Source of the DNA: G963665085 sp963665085
GTDB taxonomy: Bacteria; Bacteroidota; Bacteroidia; Bacteroidales; JAAAOM01
Length of the DNA: 64,000 bases
Assembly: GCA_963665085.2 (NCBI GenBank)
Contig: CAXXXS010000001.1
Span: 3,968,001-4,032,000 of the forward strand
Direction: 5' to 3'
Shown here in pieces: positions 45,364 through 54,530 of this stretch. The notes beneath the pieces are model-generated. The model did not search any database and was not told the DNA's origin. It saw nothing but the letters and a program-made list of their open reading frames with translations. The translations under genes were made by a program, and so were the position numbers. Numbering within the stretch: the stretch's first letter is position 1; every line of letters begins with the position of its first letter.

Positions 45364-47622
45364 TTAAAGAATAAATGTGTGTGTATATTTTAGTAAAATA
45401 GATCTACTTTGATAAATTGGAAGTTCGGGAATATATCCATCTTTATCAAGATCCCTTAAATCATTTAAAACAACATAAAAGTCATTACCATCGCGAGGGT
45501 TATATCGTAACCTGAAATTTGTTAAAAAGATATTATCTAATTCATTAACCTGCACATATGCACTGGCAGATAACTTAGTATTAAACATATACGTACCTTT
45601 TAACCTGGCAATATTGTTCGTAAAACTTTGATCCCTTGATGCAAAATCTACCTTTGCATACTGATAGGTAGCTGATAATTGAATGCTTGAAGAGATGTTA
45701 AAATTTGGAGCAAAAATAACAGAAAATCGATTTCCATCATAATATTCCCCGGTATTCACTGTCAAGCGGGTATAAATTCGTTTTGTCCTGGGTGTACTTA
45801 TCATTCCCCTAAAACTGTAAAATGAATAATCGCCAGCAAGAATGTCTACATTATCGGCCAATTCATATTCTTCCAGTACTCCTTCCCGTTGATTTATAAG
45901 TGAAGTAAAAATCATAAGTCCTGATTTAAAGGATAATGAAAATTCAGGATTTATTTGCATACTTTCTATTTTTCCATCTTCAAGCCTGCTGGTCATTTCA
46001 TAATCTACGCCAGCATAAATGGAATATAATTTAGAATTTTCCCCCGGATACCATCCATATCCTAATGTGGCATTTGCTTCATGTATGCTATTAAGAAGAA
46101 CAAAACCTGCATCAGGTTCAAAGTCTTTACCCCAATAAGCATACTTACCTCTATACACTATCCCTTGTTGTGAACGGTGTTCCAAACCAACAGATAAATA
46201 TGTGGGATCTAAAGAGAGTGAGTTACTTCTTATCTGATTATCTTCTGTTTGGGCGAGTTTTACATCTAAATAATCAAATTCAGACACCTTAAATATTCCA
46301 TCCACTCCATATGCAAAATTGGTTGTTCCATCATATCCAATCCGTGATGTTAACATTCCACCTACATATGAATTTTCATTAATTACTTGTTTTCTAATTC
46401 TTGCCACACCAAAATTCTCAGCAGAATATTCACCGGCTTTCTGGGTATTCATATCCAAAAATCCCATATCCCATTTTCCAACCCTTCCGACTAACCTGGC
46501 CCCGCCTAAAATTTTGGCAGGTTCATCGTCAACAATACCAATATTCCTACTATAAAACAGGTTTTGTGAACTACCTAGATCATAGCTAAATATTCCTGCA
46601 CGTTCCTGGAAAAAAAGTCGTTTTTCAGGTAAATAAAGAGAATAGCGTGTTAAATTAAGTTGCTCATCATCAGCCTCAACCTGGGCAAAATCAGTATTTA
46701 CAGTAAAATCTAATGTAAGATTATTGTTTACATTATATTTAACATCCAGTCCTCCTGTTAGTTCTGGGGCATCATCTTTAATATACTTTGTTTCTGGTTC
46801 GTTGAGTTCATAAGTTCTTGTTGTTCCACCAATTGCATAGGGTGAAATATAAATTGGGTTACGAGAGTGAACATTTTTAAGCACGATCGTCTTTCCTAAT
46901 GATGGTCGAATAAAAGCAGAGCGCCCATGTTTTGTGTCAATTGCCGGATATGTATCAATCTCATTGCAATAACTAATAGTCCTGTTAATTAACAATCCCA
47001 TTTTTGTTATGTCATTTATACTTTGAAAACGTAAACTCGAAAATGGGATTCGCATTTCAACTTGCCATGAATCCTTTGATACCGTTGTTTTTACATCCCA
47101 AAATGAATTCCATGTAAAATTTCTGGTTTCCATTCTTCTCCCAGTTGGCTGGGCATCATTTGTAACAGTATAATCAATTTTTAAACCCGAAGGCATTGTG
47201 AAAAAACCTAATGCATTTTCATTATCATTATAAGAATCCAACAATATTCCGAAAGCATCCGAATTACCAGATTCCTCATCTCTCTTTTTACTCGTAGAAA
47301 CTAAATTCGAGATATCATTGTAATGAAGTATTGCTCCAATCCATAAATAATTCTCATCAAAAGTTATAAAAACCTGGCTCTCCTCTGCGGTTGGACTATT
47401 AAATACCGGGAAGTGCGAGTATAAATTAAAACTTTCGTTTAGCCTCCATGCAGCTTCTGTAACCATTCCATCAAACTCAATTTCTCCGTTTAATGGATTG
47501 ATTAGGACTTCTTCGTCCTCAACTTTTACTGGATTGATTTGTGTCTCATTTTTTGCTTGTATCATCAGACTAAAAAGCATAGCAGAGACACATAAGATTG
47601 TTTTTAGAAAAATCTTTTTCAT
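45364..47622 (-). CDS. CBM9-domain DUF5916 outer-membrane protein
   Basis: The start is set at 47622 (MKKIFLKTILCVS), since the upstream in-frame ATG at 47664 adds a non-coding-looking segment. The 752-residue protein has a signal peptide, then a CBM9-like sugar-binding domain (about 40-230, GEIEFDGMVTEAAWRLNESF, VFITFDENYLWIGAILHY, NAFGILLDSYND-like). A long DUF5916 beta-barrel follows (LFFQERAGIFSYDLGSSQNL, then repeated strands) and ends YQSRSILLKYTHTFIL, an outer-membrane closing strand. Such proteins are common beside PUL enzymes; transport or surface binding is inferred. A perfect palindromic operator lies 94 bases upstream. Confidence 0.88.
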   Translation of the reverse strand: MKKIFLKTILCVSAMLFSLMIQAKNETQINPVKVEDEEVLINPLNGEIEFDGMVTEAAWRLNESFNLYSHFPVFNSPTAEESQVFITFDENYLWIGAILHYNDISNLVSTSKKRDEESGNSDAFGILLDSYNDNENALGFFTMPSGLKIDYTVTNDAQPTGRRMETRNFTWNSFWDVKTTVSKDSWQVEMRIPFSSLRFQSINDITKMGLLINRTISYCNEIDTYPAIDTKHGRSAFIRPSLGKTIVLKNVHSRNPIYISPYAIGGTTRTYELNEPETKYIKDDAPELTGGLDVKYNVNNNLTLDFTVNTDFAQVEADDEQLNLTRYSLYLPEKRLFFQERAGIFSYDLGSSQNLFYSRNIGIVDDEPAKILGGARLVGRVGKWDMGFLDMNTQKAGEYSAENFGVARIRKQVINENSYVGGMLTSRIGYDGTTNFAYGVDGIFKVSEFDYLDVKLAQTEDNQIRSNSLSLDPTYLSVGLEHRSQQGIVYRGKYAYWGKDFEPDAGFVLLNSIHEANATLGYGWYPGENSKLYSIYAGVDYEMTSRLEDGKIESMQINPEFSLSFKSGLMIFTSLINQREGVLEEYELADNVDILAGDYSFYSFRGMISTPRTKRIYTRLTVNTGEYYDGNRFSVIFAPNFNISSSIQLSATYQYAKVDFASRDQSFTNNIARLKGTYMFNTKLSASAYVQVNELDNIFLTNFRLRYNPRDGNDFYVVLNDLRDLDKDGYIPELPIYQSRSILLKYTHTFIL

Positions 47623-47715
47623 TATTATTAGCAGCGTTATTAGAATGTTATAATTGTTTATCAATTAGTTATAACACTTTTTTGAAATACTTGCACAAAA
47701 GCAAATCCAATAAGA

Positions 47716-47730
47716 GTGTCATTATGACAC
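47716..47730 (-). promoter_or_regulatory. Perfect palindromic operator candidate upstream of the DUF5916 gene
   Basis: GTGTCATTATGACAC is a perfect 15-bp palindrome. On the minus strand it lies between a TTG -33-like element and TGGATTTG, a near match to the -7 consensus, so bound protein would block the promoter. The 44431-44445 site is the same motif. Confidence 0.65.
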
Positions 47731-47917
47731 AATAATATATTTTTTTGTGATAGAATACTAAATAAACAATGAATTAATTTACAATTTCTATTTATAAAAA
47801 TTAATTCTAAATTATTTATTTAACATTTTCTTAACAATCACCTTTCAATTAGGCTAAACGTTATTAACATGGATAGGTTATAAAAATAATCTGTTAATGC
47901 TCCAAAAAATCAACAAG

Positions 47918-49564
47918 TTAATTAGAAGGTTTATCTATATAATATTCAAACCAGTCATAATCAGCATTGCTTTTAGATGGTTCACCATTTCCTGTAGCAT
48001 AAAACCCGACATAAACACCCGTAAAAAAGCCTACTGTTTCTGTTGCCAGGAACTTAGCATCAACTGTCTCAATATCTACAAAATTATCATCTCCTTGTGC
48101 ATAAGAAAATGTAAAGGTTGTTTTTTCTCCTTTGATACGTAGTTTTACAGAACCTGGAACAAGTTCAATTTGTTCTGATTTATAGGTAGTTCTACCAAAT
48201 TGTAGATTTACAACAAGAAATCTTTTATCTGCTTCCTTTTTAATCATAATGTCAAAGTGAGAACCATTGTTGAGTAGAATCAATCCAGCTTCTTCATTTT
48301 TATTTTTGGGTGTGAACTCGAGCTGTGTAGTTGCTGTGAAATAAAAATCCTGTACCCTTCTTCCAACAAATGTTGATTGTGACCGTGTAGATAAAGTTTC
48401 TGCTGCACCTTTTAGACGTAAAAACCCTTTTCGTTCATCAAGCGAAAAATTATCATAATTTGGAGGTTGTACATAATTCCAATCCAATCCCAGTTCTTTT
48501 GAATCAAAATTGTTAAGAGAACCGGTTTCTTCAAACGGTTTTAACGGTAGCGTCGGACATGTCATCTCAGCGTCAATAGTCCCATTTCCATTGACAACAG
48601 GCCATCCATTTGTTGGCCATGATACAGGGGCCAGACAAGTTTCCCGTCCTAATATATGATGTGTTTTATCTGAAATATTTCTATAACCATGAAAAACTAC
48701 CCACCATGAGTCATCGTGTGCCTGGATAATATCAGCATGCCCAAGCCCCTGAATAGGTTTTCCCTGGCCGGCAGCGTTACAATGTGTTAAAATTGGGTTT
48801 GCCGGGTTATCTGTATATGGTCCCCAAATAGAATTACTTCGGGCAATTGTTTCTGAATGAGCCTCCTCGGTTCCTCCTTCTGCCGCCATTAAATAATAAT
48901 ATCCATCCTTTTTATAAATATGGGGTCCTTCCGCATAACGCCCTCCTGTACCATTCCACACTTTCTTTCCTGGTGAAAGTAATTCCCCTGTTTCAAGGTT
49001 AATTTCATATAGAACCATTGGAGAAGAAATAACATATGATTTTCCATCTTCATCCCAAAAAAGATCGGGATCTATACCTCCCACTTTTATAAATATTGGA
49101 TCAGACCACGGCCCAGCAGGATCAGTCGCTGTCACATAAAAATTACCGCCTTTGTTTCCCATATTAGTTGTAATCATATAGAACTTCCCATCATGATATC
49201 GAATGGTCGCCGCAAAAATATTTACTCCCTCAGGTAATTGATCCGTTCTATGTATACAGTAACCTATCTGTTGCCAGTTTACCAAATCTTTACTATGAAA
49301 TACAGGTACTCCCGGGAAATATTCAAAAGTACTTGTTATAAGATAATAGTCTTCCCCTACTTTACAGATACTAGGATCAGAATGGAATCCCGGAATAATG
49401 GGATTGTGAAATGTTATTGTTGCATTGGGATCTTTAGTCACTTGCCAGGGGTTCCCATTATTACCAAAAGATCCTCCCATATCCTGGGCGTGTAGAGAAC
49501 AAATATTCCCAAAGATTAAACTGATAAATATAATTCTAGTTATTACCTGTGTATAATTTTTCAT
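47918..49564 (-). CDS. GH43 beta-xylosidase/arabinofuranosidase with C-terminal beta-sandwich
   Basis: 548 residues with a signal peptide (cut after CSLHAQ). The five-bladed GH43 propeller (about 50-350) keeps the catalytic base in IIPGFHSDPSICKVGEDYYL, the pKa-modulating aspartate in GGIDPDLFWDEDG and the acid glutamate in RYAEGPHIYKKDG. A C-terminal concanavalin-like beta-sandwich (about 360-545), closing PSKSNADYDWFEYYI, is the GH43_C2 type. This pairing is typical of exo-acting beta-xylosidases and alpha-L-arabinofuranosidases. It lies 14 bases after the second GH43 gene, in one operon. It should release pentoses that may be the ligand of the Nudix regulator. Confidence 0.95.
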   Translation of the reverse strand: MKNYTQVITRIIFISLIFGNICSLHAQDMGGSFGNNGNPWQVTKDPNATITFHNPIIPGFHSDPSICKVGEDYYLITSTFEYFPGVPVFHSKDLVNWQQIGYCIHRTDQLPEGVNIFAATIRYHDGKFYMITTNMGNKGGNFYVTATDPAGPWSDPIFIKVGGIDPDLFWDEDGKSYVISSPMVLYEINLETGELLSPGKKVWNGTGGRYAEGPHIYKKDGYYYLMAAEGGTEEAHSETIARSNSIWGPYTDNPANPILTHCNAAGQGKPIQGLGHADIIQAHDDSWWVVFHGYRNISDKTHHILGRETCLAPVSWPTNGWPVVNGNGTIDAEMTCPTLPLKPFEETGSLNNFDSKELGLDWNYVQPPNYDNFSLDERKGFLRLKGAAETLSTRSQSTFVGRRVQDFYFTATTQLEFTPKNKNEEAGLILLNNGSHFDIMIKKEADKRFLVVNLQFGRTTYKSEQIELVPGSVKLRIKGEKTTFTFSYAQGDDNFVDIETVDAKFLATETVGFFTGVYVGFYATGNGEPSKSNADYDWFEYYIDKPSN

Positions 49565-49578
49565 GTTTTACTTATTAA

Positions 49579-50979
49579 TTATTTAAATTGAATTGCGTCA
49601 AGTTTGCAAAGTTCAGTTTCCTCAATTTTAATTTCATCTCTACCATCAGTAGAGAAATTAAACCCTTTAATTTCCGAATTAGTAAATGATATTTTTAAAG
49701 CATGAACACCTTTTGTATGTTTTATACCTGCTTTTATTGATTTCCATTCATTGCTTTTTGAAGCCGGGATTTCTATGGTAGCAATTGAATTAGTAGAACC
49801 CAAAGCTGAATTTGTATAGTCATCAAGGCTTAATTCTATCTTACAAGGTTTAACTCCCGGACAGATCTTAAGAATGACACTATCTGCCCCTTCGTTAAAA
49901 TCAAGGTATTTATAGAAAACTTTATCCTTATGAAAAATCCCTGCAAGTACTTCATTATTACCATCCATTGTAGAAATCCTAACATTTCCCAACAGCATAC
50001 AAGCTCTTGCTGCATCAATCTCTTCAAAAACATTAAGTGGAGGGCCGGCACCTTGCGAAGTCATCTGAACTTCGGGTATTGAACCATCTTGTCTAAACGT
50101 AATGGGTTCTACACATGCCTTTCTCATAGTTTGGCTGTTATTTGTTGCCCTGTGATAAAAAACATACCATTTTCCGTTAAACTCAACCAACGAACCGTGA
50201 TTGTTCCACACATATGGATCTGAATATTTATTATCGATGATTACCCCTCCATAAGTATAAGGCCCCATGGGAGATTTACTAACCGAGTAGCCTAAACAGG
50301 TAGGAGCACCACCCCTGCTAACATCTGCATAGATTAAATAATACAATCCATTATGTTTTACTAAATAACTCCCTTCATGGAAAAAATGATCTTTTTCTGT
50401 TATTACACCCTCTACAATTGTTGACGTATCTATCTCAGTTCGATTGGACTTAAGCCTTGCCATTTTGAGTGAAAATTGCCCCCAGAGATAATATGCCTGT
50501 TGATCGTCATCAACAAACACACATGGATCTATCTGGTTGTGTTTGCCAATATCAATCATTTTTCCATTTAAAAATGGCCCATTAGGAGAATCAGATACAG
50601 CAACACCCTCACAACTATTAATACTTTCTCCCCATAATGCTAAGCAATAATACAAATAGTATTTATTATCAAAACGCTGTACATCCGGTGCGTAAAGATA
50701 GTTGTCGCTGTAAGGTACCTGATCGTTTTTGCCTATTGATGAAAAACTAGTATCCGATAGTTCCCAATTAATTAAATCTGAAGATGACATTACCCGATAA
50801 CTTTTTGAACAATAAAATTTAGGGTTTTCATCCCTGGAACCATATACATACAGTTTTCCATCTTCCCAAACATGAGCTGAAGGATCTGCTATATAAACCC
50901 CGGGAGGGACAATAGGATTTTGTGCAATAACAATGTTAACTACAAATGATACTAATAAAAACAAAAAATATTTTTCCAT
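49579..50979 (-). CDS. GH43 family glycosidase with C-terminal CBM6-like domain
   Basis: 466 residues with a signal peptide (ending NIVIAQ). The catalytic aspartate is in VYIADPSAHVWEDGKLYVYG, the second acid in KHNQIDPCVFVDDDQQAYYL and the general acid in FHEGSYLVKHNGLYYLIYAD. The C-terminal 130 residues form a CBM6-like beta-sandwich (KGVHALKISFTNSEIKGFNF). This is the GH43-CBM6 type active on arabinoxylan or arabinan side chains. Its start is 18 bases from the GH106 stop upstream and its stop is 14 bases from the next GH43, so the genes are cotranscribed. Confidence 0.93.
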   Translation of the reverse strand: MEKYFLFLLVSFVVNIVIAQNPIVPPGVYIADPSAHVWEDGKLYVYGSRDENPKFYCSKSYRVMSSSDLINWELSDTSFSSIGKNDQVPYSDNYLYAPDVQRFDNKYYLYYCLALWGESINSCEGVAVSDSPNGPFLNGKMIDIGKHNQIDPCVFVDDDQQAYYLWGQFSLKMARLKSNRTEIDTSTIVEGVITEKDHFFHEGSYLVKHNGLYYLIYADVSRGGAPTCLGYSVSKSPMGPYTYGGVIIDNKYSDPYVWNNHGSLVEFNGKWYVFYHRATNNSQTMRKACVEPITFRQDGSIPEVQMTSQGAGPPLNVFEEIDAARACMLLGNVRISTMDGNNEVLAGIFHKDKVFYKYLDFNEGADSVILKICPGVKPCKIELSLDDYTNSALGSTNSIATIEIPASKSNEWKSIKAGIKHTKGVHALKISFTNSEIKGFNFSTDGRDEIKIEETELCKLDAIQFK

Positions 50980-50996
50980 ATCACATATTAATTCTG

Positions 50997-53900
50997 TTAT
51001 TCTTCAAAAAGCTTTATTAATTGTACCGGCCCTAGTAATCCTGATTCTAACAATGGAGAATCTGCTGAATAAAAAGGCATTGTTGTAAATGTAATTTTTT
51101 CTTTCGCCCCTGGTTGTTGATCACCAATTAAACGATTTACCCAAAGATTGGTCACCTTTATTTCTATACTATTATTTCCAGTATTTAAATAATCTGTAAT
51201 ATCTGTTCGGAATGGTGTTTTCCATAATACGCCAAGATTATGCCCATTAATGAATACTTCTGCTATATTTTTCACCTTTCCAAGATCCAATATTATATTA
51301 GCACCTGCAATATTTTCATTAAGCTGAAAATTCTTTTGGTAAGAAACGGTTCCAGAGAAATACTTTATACCAAACTCTTTATTTTCGGTTAATGATTCAA
51401 GTGAGTTGAGGACAACACTTTCAGGTGCCCCCCTGTTTTCTTGAAAAGAGAGATTCCATGAACCCTGTATCTCAGCAAATACTTCTTCTTTTAATTCAGG
51501 TAATTTATTCTCTTGATTTTTTGTTTTTTCCCTAAACACTATAAAATAAGCTTCCCATGATTCAAAATTTAATGGTATCTCGGTCCTACCATTTTTTATT
51601 TTCCATGAGACATCTTTTATTTTGCCTGTTTGAGGATGCCATAATTCTGGCTTAAGTCCTGATACATTGAAGCTAATATTCGCCTTATTCTTATTTACGC
51701 TTCTATTATCAATCCAATAAATTTCCATGCCAGGCATGCTTCTGTGTTTAAATAGAATTGGCGAAGAGTTACCTGATATTATAACATCTTTTTCTATGTT
51801 TATTTCTTTAAAAACATCAACTATTGGTTTGTTATACACATTTGGTTTTGCCCATATTTCATTAACCAGTTTTTGAAATTCTTCAGCATTATCACTTAAG
51901 CTTGGCGTTCTTAATGGTTTTGTCCCAGTTATTACAACTCCGTTATCAACAAGCTCTTTTATTTTTTTCAATACAGGCAACGTCATTTCAACTCCACTTT
52001 CATCAATATATAGGAGGCTGTAAATACCTCCTCCGGGAGTTATCATTTTCCCATTGTTTATCGATATTGCTTCTTTAAGTGTTGAAGAATTAACAAAATC
52101 AAATTCATAACCTGGCATATCAGGTAATTTATCTTCAAATTCTATTGTAAGGTTCGTGTTTTCACCATAATAAACCAGAACGTCTGCTACATTCTTACCT
52201 TGCTGAAGCATATAACAACTTCTTGCTAAATAATCGATCCATACATTTGCTTGTTCTGACCATGTTTCTTGTCGTGTGAAATACTGACCAAATGGACCTA
52301 AAGAAAACCCCGGCATTTTATCATTAAGAGGTTGATGAACTGAAGTATGAATAACAAAGCGGTTCAGCCCGGAGGCCATTTCCATATCCGCAGTTCTTTT
52401 TAATTTTTCTGGACTAAATGAAAATGCTTCACCAATTGAAGTCATCGATTCTGCTGCGACAAAGGGTTTTCCGTAGATATGGGCTACTGAAGCAGCTTCA
52501 CGTATATCTGCTTCACTTCTGACTTCCTCGTTAGCCCCTTCAGCTAGGCTTCCCGGTGTCCACATTGCAGCCATGGGAACTTCTGCATTACGTTTCACAT
52601 CCATGCCGTCTGCCATATAAACGCGTTTGTTTTCATGAGATTCAGTATAACGTCCCATACCTCGCTTATTAAGTTCTTCCCCTATTGTGTTGTAATGATT
52701 ATCGACAATCATCTCGCCAATTGTTTTTCTAAAATCCCAAAGAAATTTTTCGCTCGCTTCCCTGGAACCTATAACCCTGCCAGTAAGAACAGGTATCCAG
52801 GAATCAATGCTATAACCTCTTCTTTTTTCAAATTCTTCAGGCAGATCATGTGTCCATGTCATGTGTCCGGCTTCATAGCTATCTAAAATCAAATATTTTA
52901 ATCCTTTCTCGCCCATTAATCCACCAGTCGCATCTTTATATAAATCCAGATAAGTATTAATGTATCTTTTTACAGCATCTTCATCAAGTTTATCAACTTC
53001 TAATCCTGTCCCCGCTGGTGATGCAGGGTGATTCTGACGTCCCGTTAATGAATAACCAAAACGTAAAATACTCCAAGTCCCTTCAGGAATATCCCAGTTT
53101 AAAGAACCATCTTCCTGCATCTTATCTGTAATATTAATTACGTCATTAGTTGATATCCCTGTCGCTTCACCCAAAAATGAGGCTGTATGTTCAACCCATG
53201 GGGTAAACGAAGCTTTATCCTCAAATTGGTCAATCCTGTCTGAAGTATAAAGTACAAATTCGGCTATCTCTACTCCCTCAGGAATAACTTTGTTATCTGT
53301 AGGCACAATCTGTATTAAAGAATTTGTTGGTTTTGCCAGTGTAGTATAACATAGTCGCCAATATTTAGCAGTTACAGGATTAAAAGCAATTGTGTTTTGT
53401 GGATTGATACTTCCTGATAAGCTAATAACATCCGTATAAGTCTTACCATCGTTGCTTATCATAAGTTTTCGGTTCAATGGTCCTCCACTAAAGCTTTCCA
53501 TAGCAAAATGATTAGCACCTACAATCGACATTGCTTTGAATGTTTGAGGCTCATCAAACTCATATTGTATCCAGATTTCATCTCCTACATTTTTGGGCGG
53601 AAGATATTTTGTAGTATTTAAATCGCCATCCGTAAGAAAATCTAAATTAAAATTACCACCACTTGAAGAAACTTTAGGGTTAAGCTCTTTAATTTGTTTA
53701 TCTTCCTTTGGTAATTTATATGCAATTATCATTGCATCGTTATAATAAGTTGGAGTTTCTCCTAATTCTTCACTTAAAATAGCATCGCCAGCAGCAGCAA
53801 CATTCTGAAAACTCCCTGCAACATCAGAAGGGAGTTTTAGTTTTCCTTGAAATGTTTTACCTCCTTCTACAATTGTTTCTGTCCATACATATTTTTTCAT

Positions 53901-54305
53901 GGCATCTTCAGGTTGTACCCAGGGACCACCTGTAACACTCCATCCCGGGGAACCGGCAATAGTCATTTCTAATCCCAGACTATCAGCCAGGTTTGTTGTA
54001 AAAAGGAATGCATCTTTCCATTCTGGAGTCATAAAAACCAATGGGTTTTCAACAACAACAGGAGTAAAAAGATTAGCATCAAAATTTTGAAAACCACCGA
54101 TACCTATACGTTTCATCCAATCCAAATCCTTTTGGATACCGTCTTTGGTTATGTTTCCATTCATCCAATGCCACCAAACCCTTGGACGTGCTTCATTTGG
54201 AGGATTTTGAAAATTTTGAATTATTTCGGAATTATCAATTGTATTAACTGATGTATTACAAGCAATAGAGAGTAGAATTAGGGGAAGAAATCGTAATTTA
54301 ATCAT
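50997..54305 (-). CDS. GH106-like alpha-L-rhamnosidase, lipoprotein
   Basis: The start is placed at 54305 (MIKLRFLPLILLSIAC), as a lipoprotein signal follows at once. An upstream in-frame ATG at 54413 would run through the repeat element. The mature 1100-residue protein opens with NPPNEARPRVWWHWMNGNIT, the hallmark of GH106, then IQKDLDWMKRIGIGGFQNFD. A discoidin-like insertion (about 205-340) and a C-terminal sugar-binding domain (EVFINGHNLGVLWKTPFRTD, then LNTGNNSIEIKVTNLWVNRL) complete it. Such enzymes cut rhamnose from rhamnogalacturonan or other rhamnosides. It heads a three-gene unit with the GH43 pair. Confidence 0.9.
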   Translation of the reverse strand: MIKLRFLPLILLSIACNTSVNTIDNSEIIQNFQNPPNEARPRVWWHWMNGNITKDGIQKDLDWMKRIGIGGFQNFDANLFTPVVVENPLVFMTPEWKDAFLFTTNLADSLGLEMTIAGSPGWSVTGGPWVQPEDAMKKYVWTETIVEGGKTFQGKLKLPSDVAGSFQNVAAAGDAILSEELGETPTYYNDAMIIAYKLPKEDKQIKELNPKVSSSGGNFNLDFLTDGDLNTTKYLPPKNVGDEIWIQYEFDEPQTFKAMSIVGANHFAMESFSGGPLNRKLMISNDGKTYTDVISLSGSINPQNTIAFNPVTAKYWRLCYTTLAKPTNSLIQIVPTDNKVIPEGVEIAEFVLYTSDRIDQFEDKASFTPWVEHTASFLGEATGISTNDVINITDKMQEDGSLNWDIPEGTWSILRFGYSLTGRQNHPASPAGTGLEVDKLDEDAVKRYINTYLDLYKDATGGLMGEKGLKYLILDSYEAGHMTWTHDLPEEFEKRRGYSIDSWIPVLTGRVIGSREASEKFLWDFRKTIGEMIVDNHYNTIGEELNKRGMGRYTESHENKRVYMADGMDVKRNAEVPMAAMWTPGSLAEGANEEVRSEADIREAASVAHIYGKPFVAAESMTSIGEAFSFSPEKLKRTADMEMASGLNRFVIHTSVHQPLNDKMPGFSLGPFGQYFTRQETWSEQANVWIDYLARSCYMLQQGKNVADVLVYYGENTNLTIEFEDKLPDMPGYEFDFVNSSTLKEAISINNGKMITPGGGIYSLLYIDESGVEMTLPVLKKIKELVDNGVVITGTKPLRTPSLSDNAEEFQKLVNEIWAKPNVYNKPIVDVFKEINIEKDVIISGNSSPILFKHRSMPGMEIYWIDNRSVNKNKANISFNVSGLKPELWHPQTGKIKDVSWKIKNGRTEIPLNFESWEAYFIVFREKTKNQENKLPELKEEVFAEIQGSWNLSFQENRGAPESVVLNSLESLTENKEFGIKYFSGTVSYQKNFQLNENIAGANIILDLGKVKNIAEVFINGHNLGVLWKTPFRTDITDYLNTGNNSIEIKVTNLWVNRLIGDQQPGAKEKITFTTMPFYSADSPLLESGLLGPVQLIKLFEE

Positions 54306-54342
54306 CTTATTAGTAGTTAGTGTTTGTCCTAAAAATATTCTC

Positions 54343-54477
54343 AAAGAGGGAGCCCAAAAAGTCTGTATATAAACTAAACTGTTCTCGACTTCGCCCAAAC
54401 TGACCTTAAGCATCTGACAGTTGTCACATCTCGACTCCGCTCAATGTGACAACTGTTAACTTTTGAAACCCCTCTTT
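54343..54477. repeat. Inverted-repeat element, related to 5211-5346
   Basis: Outer arms AAAGAGGG (54343-54350) and CCCTCTTT (54470-54477) enclose perfect 13-bp arms ACAGTTGTCACAT (54417-54429) and ATGTGACAACTGT (54444-54456). The CCAAAAAGTC core occurs at both this site and the one at 5221. It occupies the gap between GH3 and GH106 and may attenuate transcription. Confidence 0.55.
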
Positions 54478-54530
54478 AAGAAAATATAATTTGCACGTAT
54501 CTTAAATAGAAATTGTTTAAAATACTTTAA

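Noticed and set aside
54306..54413. N-terminal extension of the GH106 gene
   Set aside because: It runs through a repeat, and a lipoprotein signal begins at 54305.
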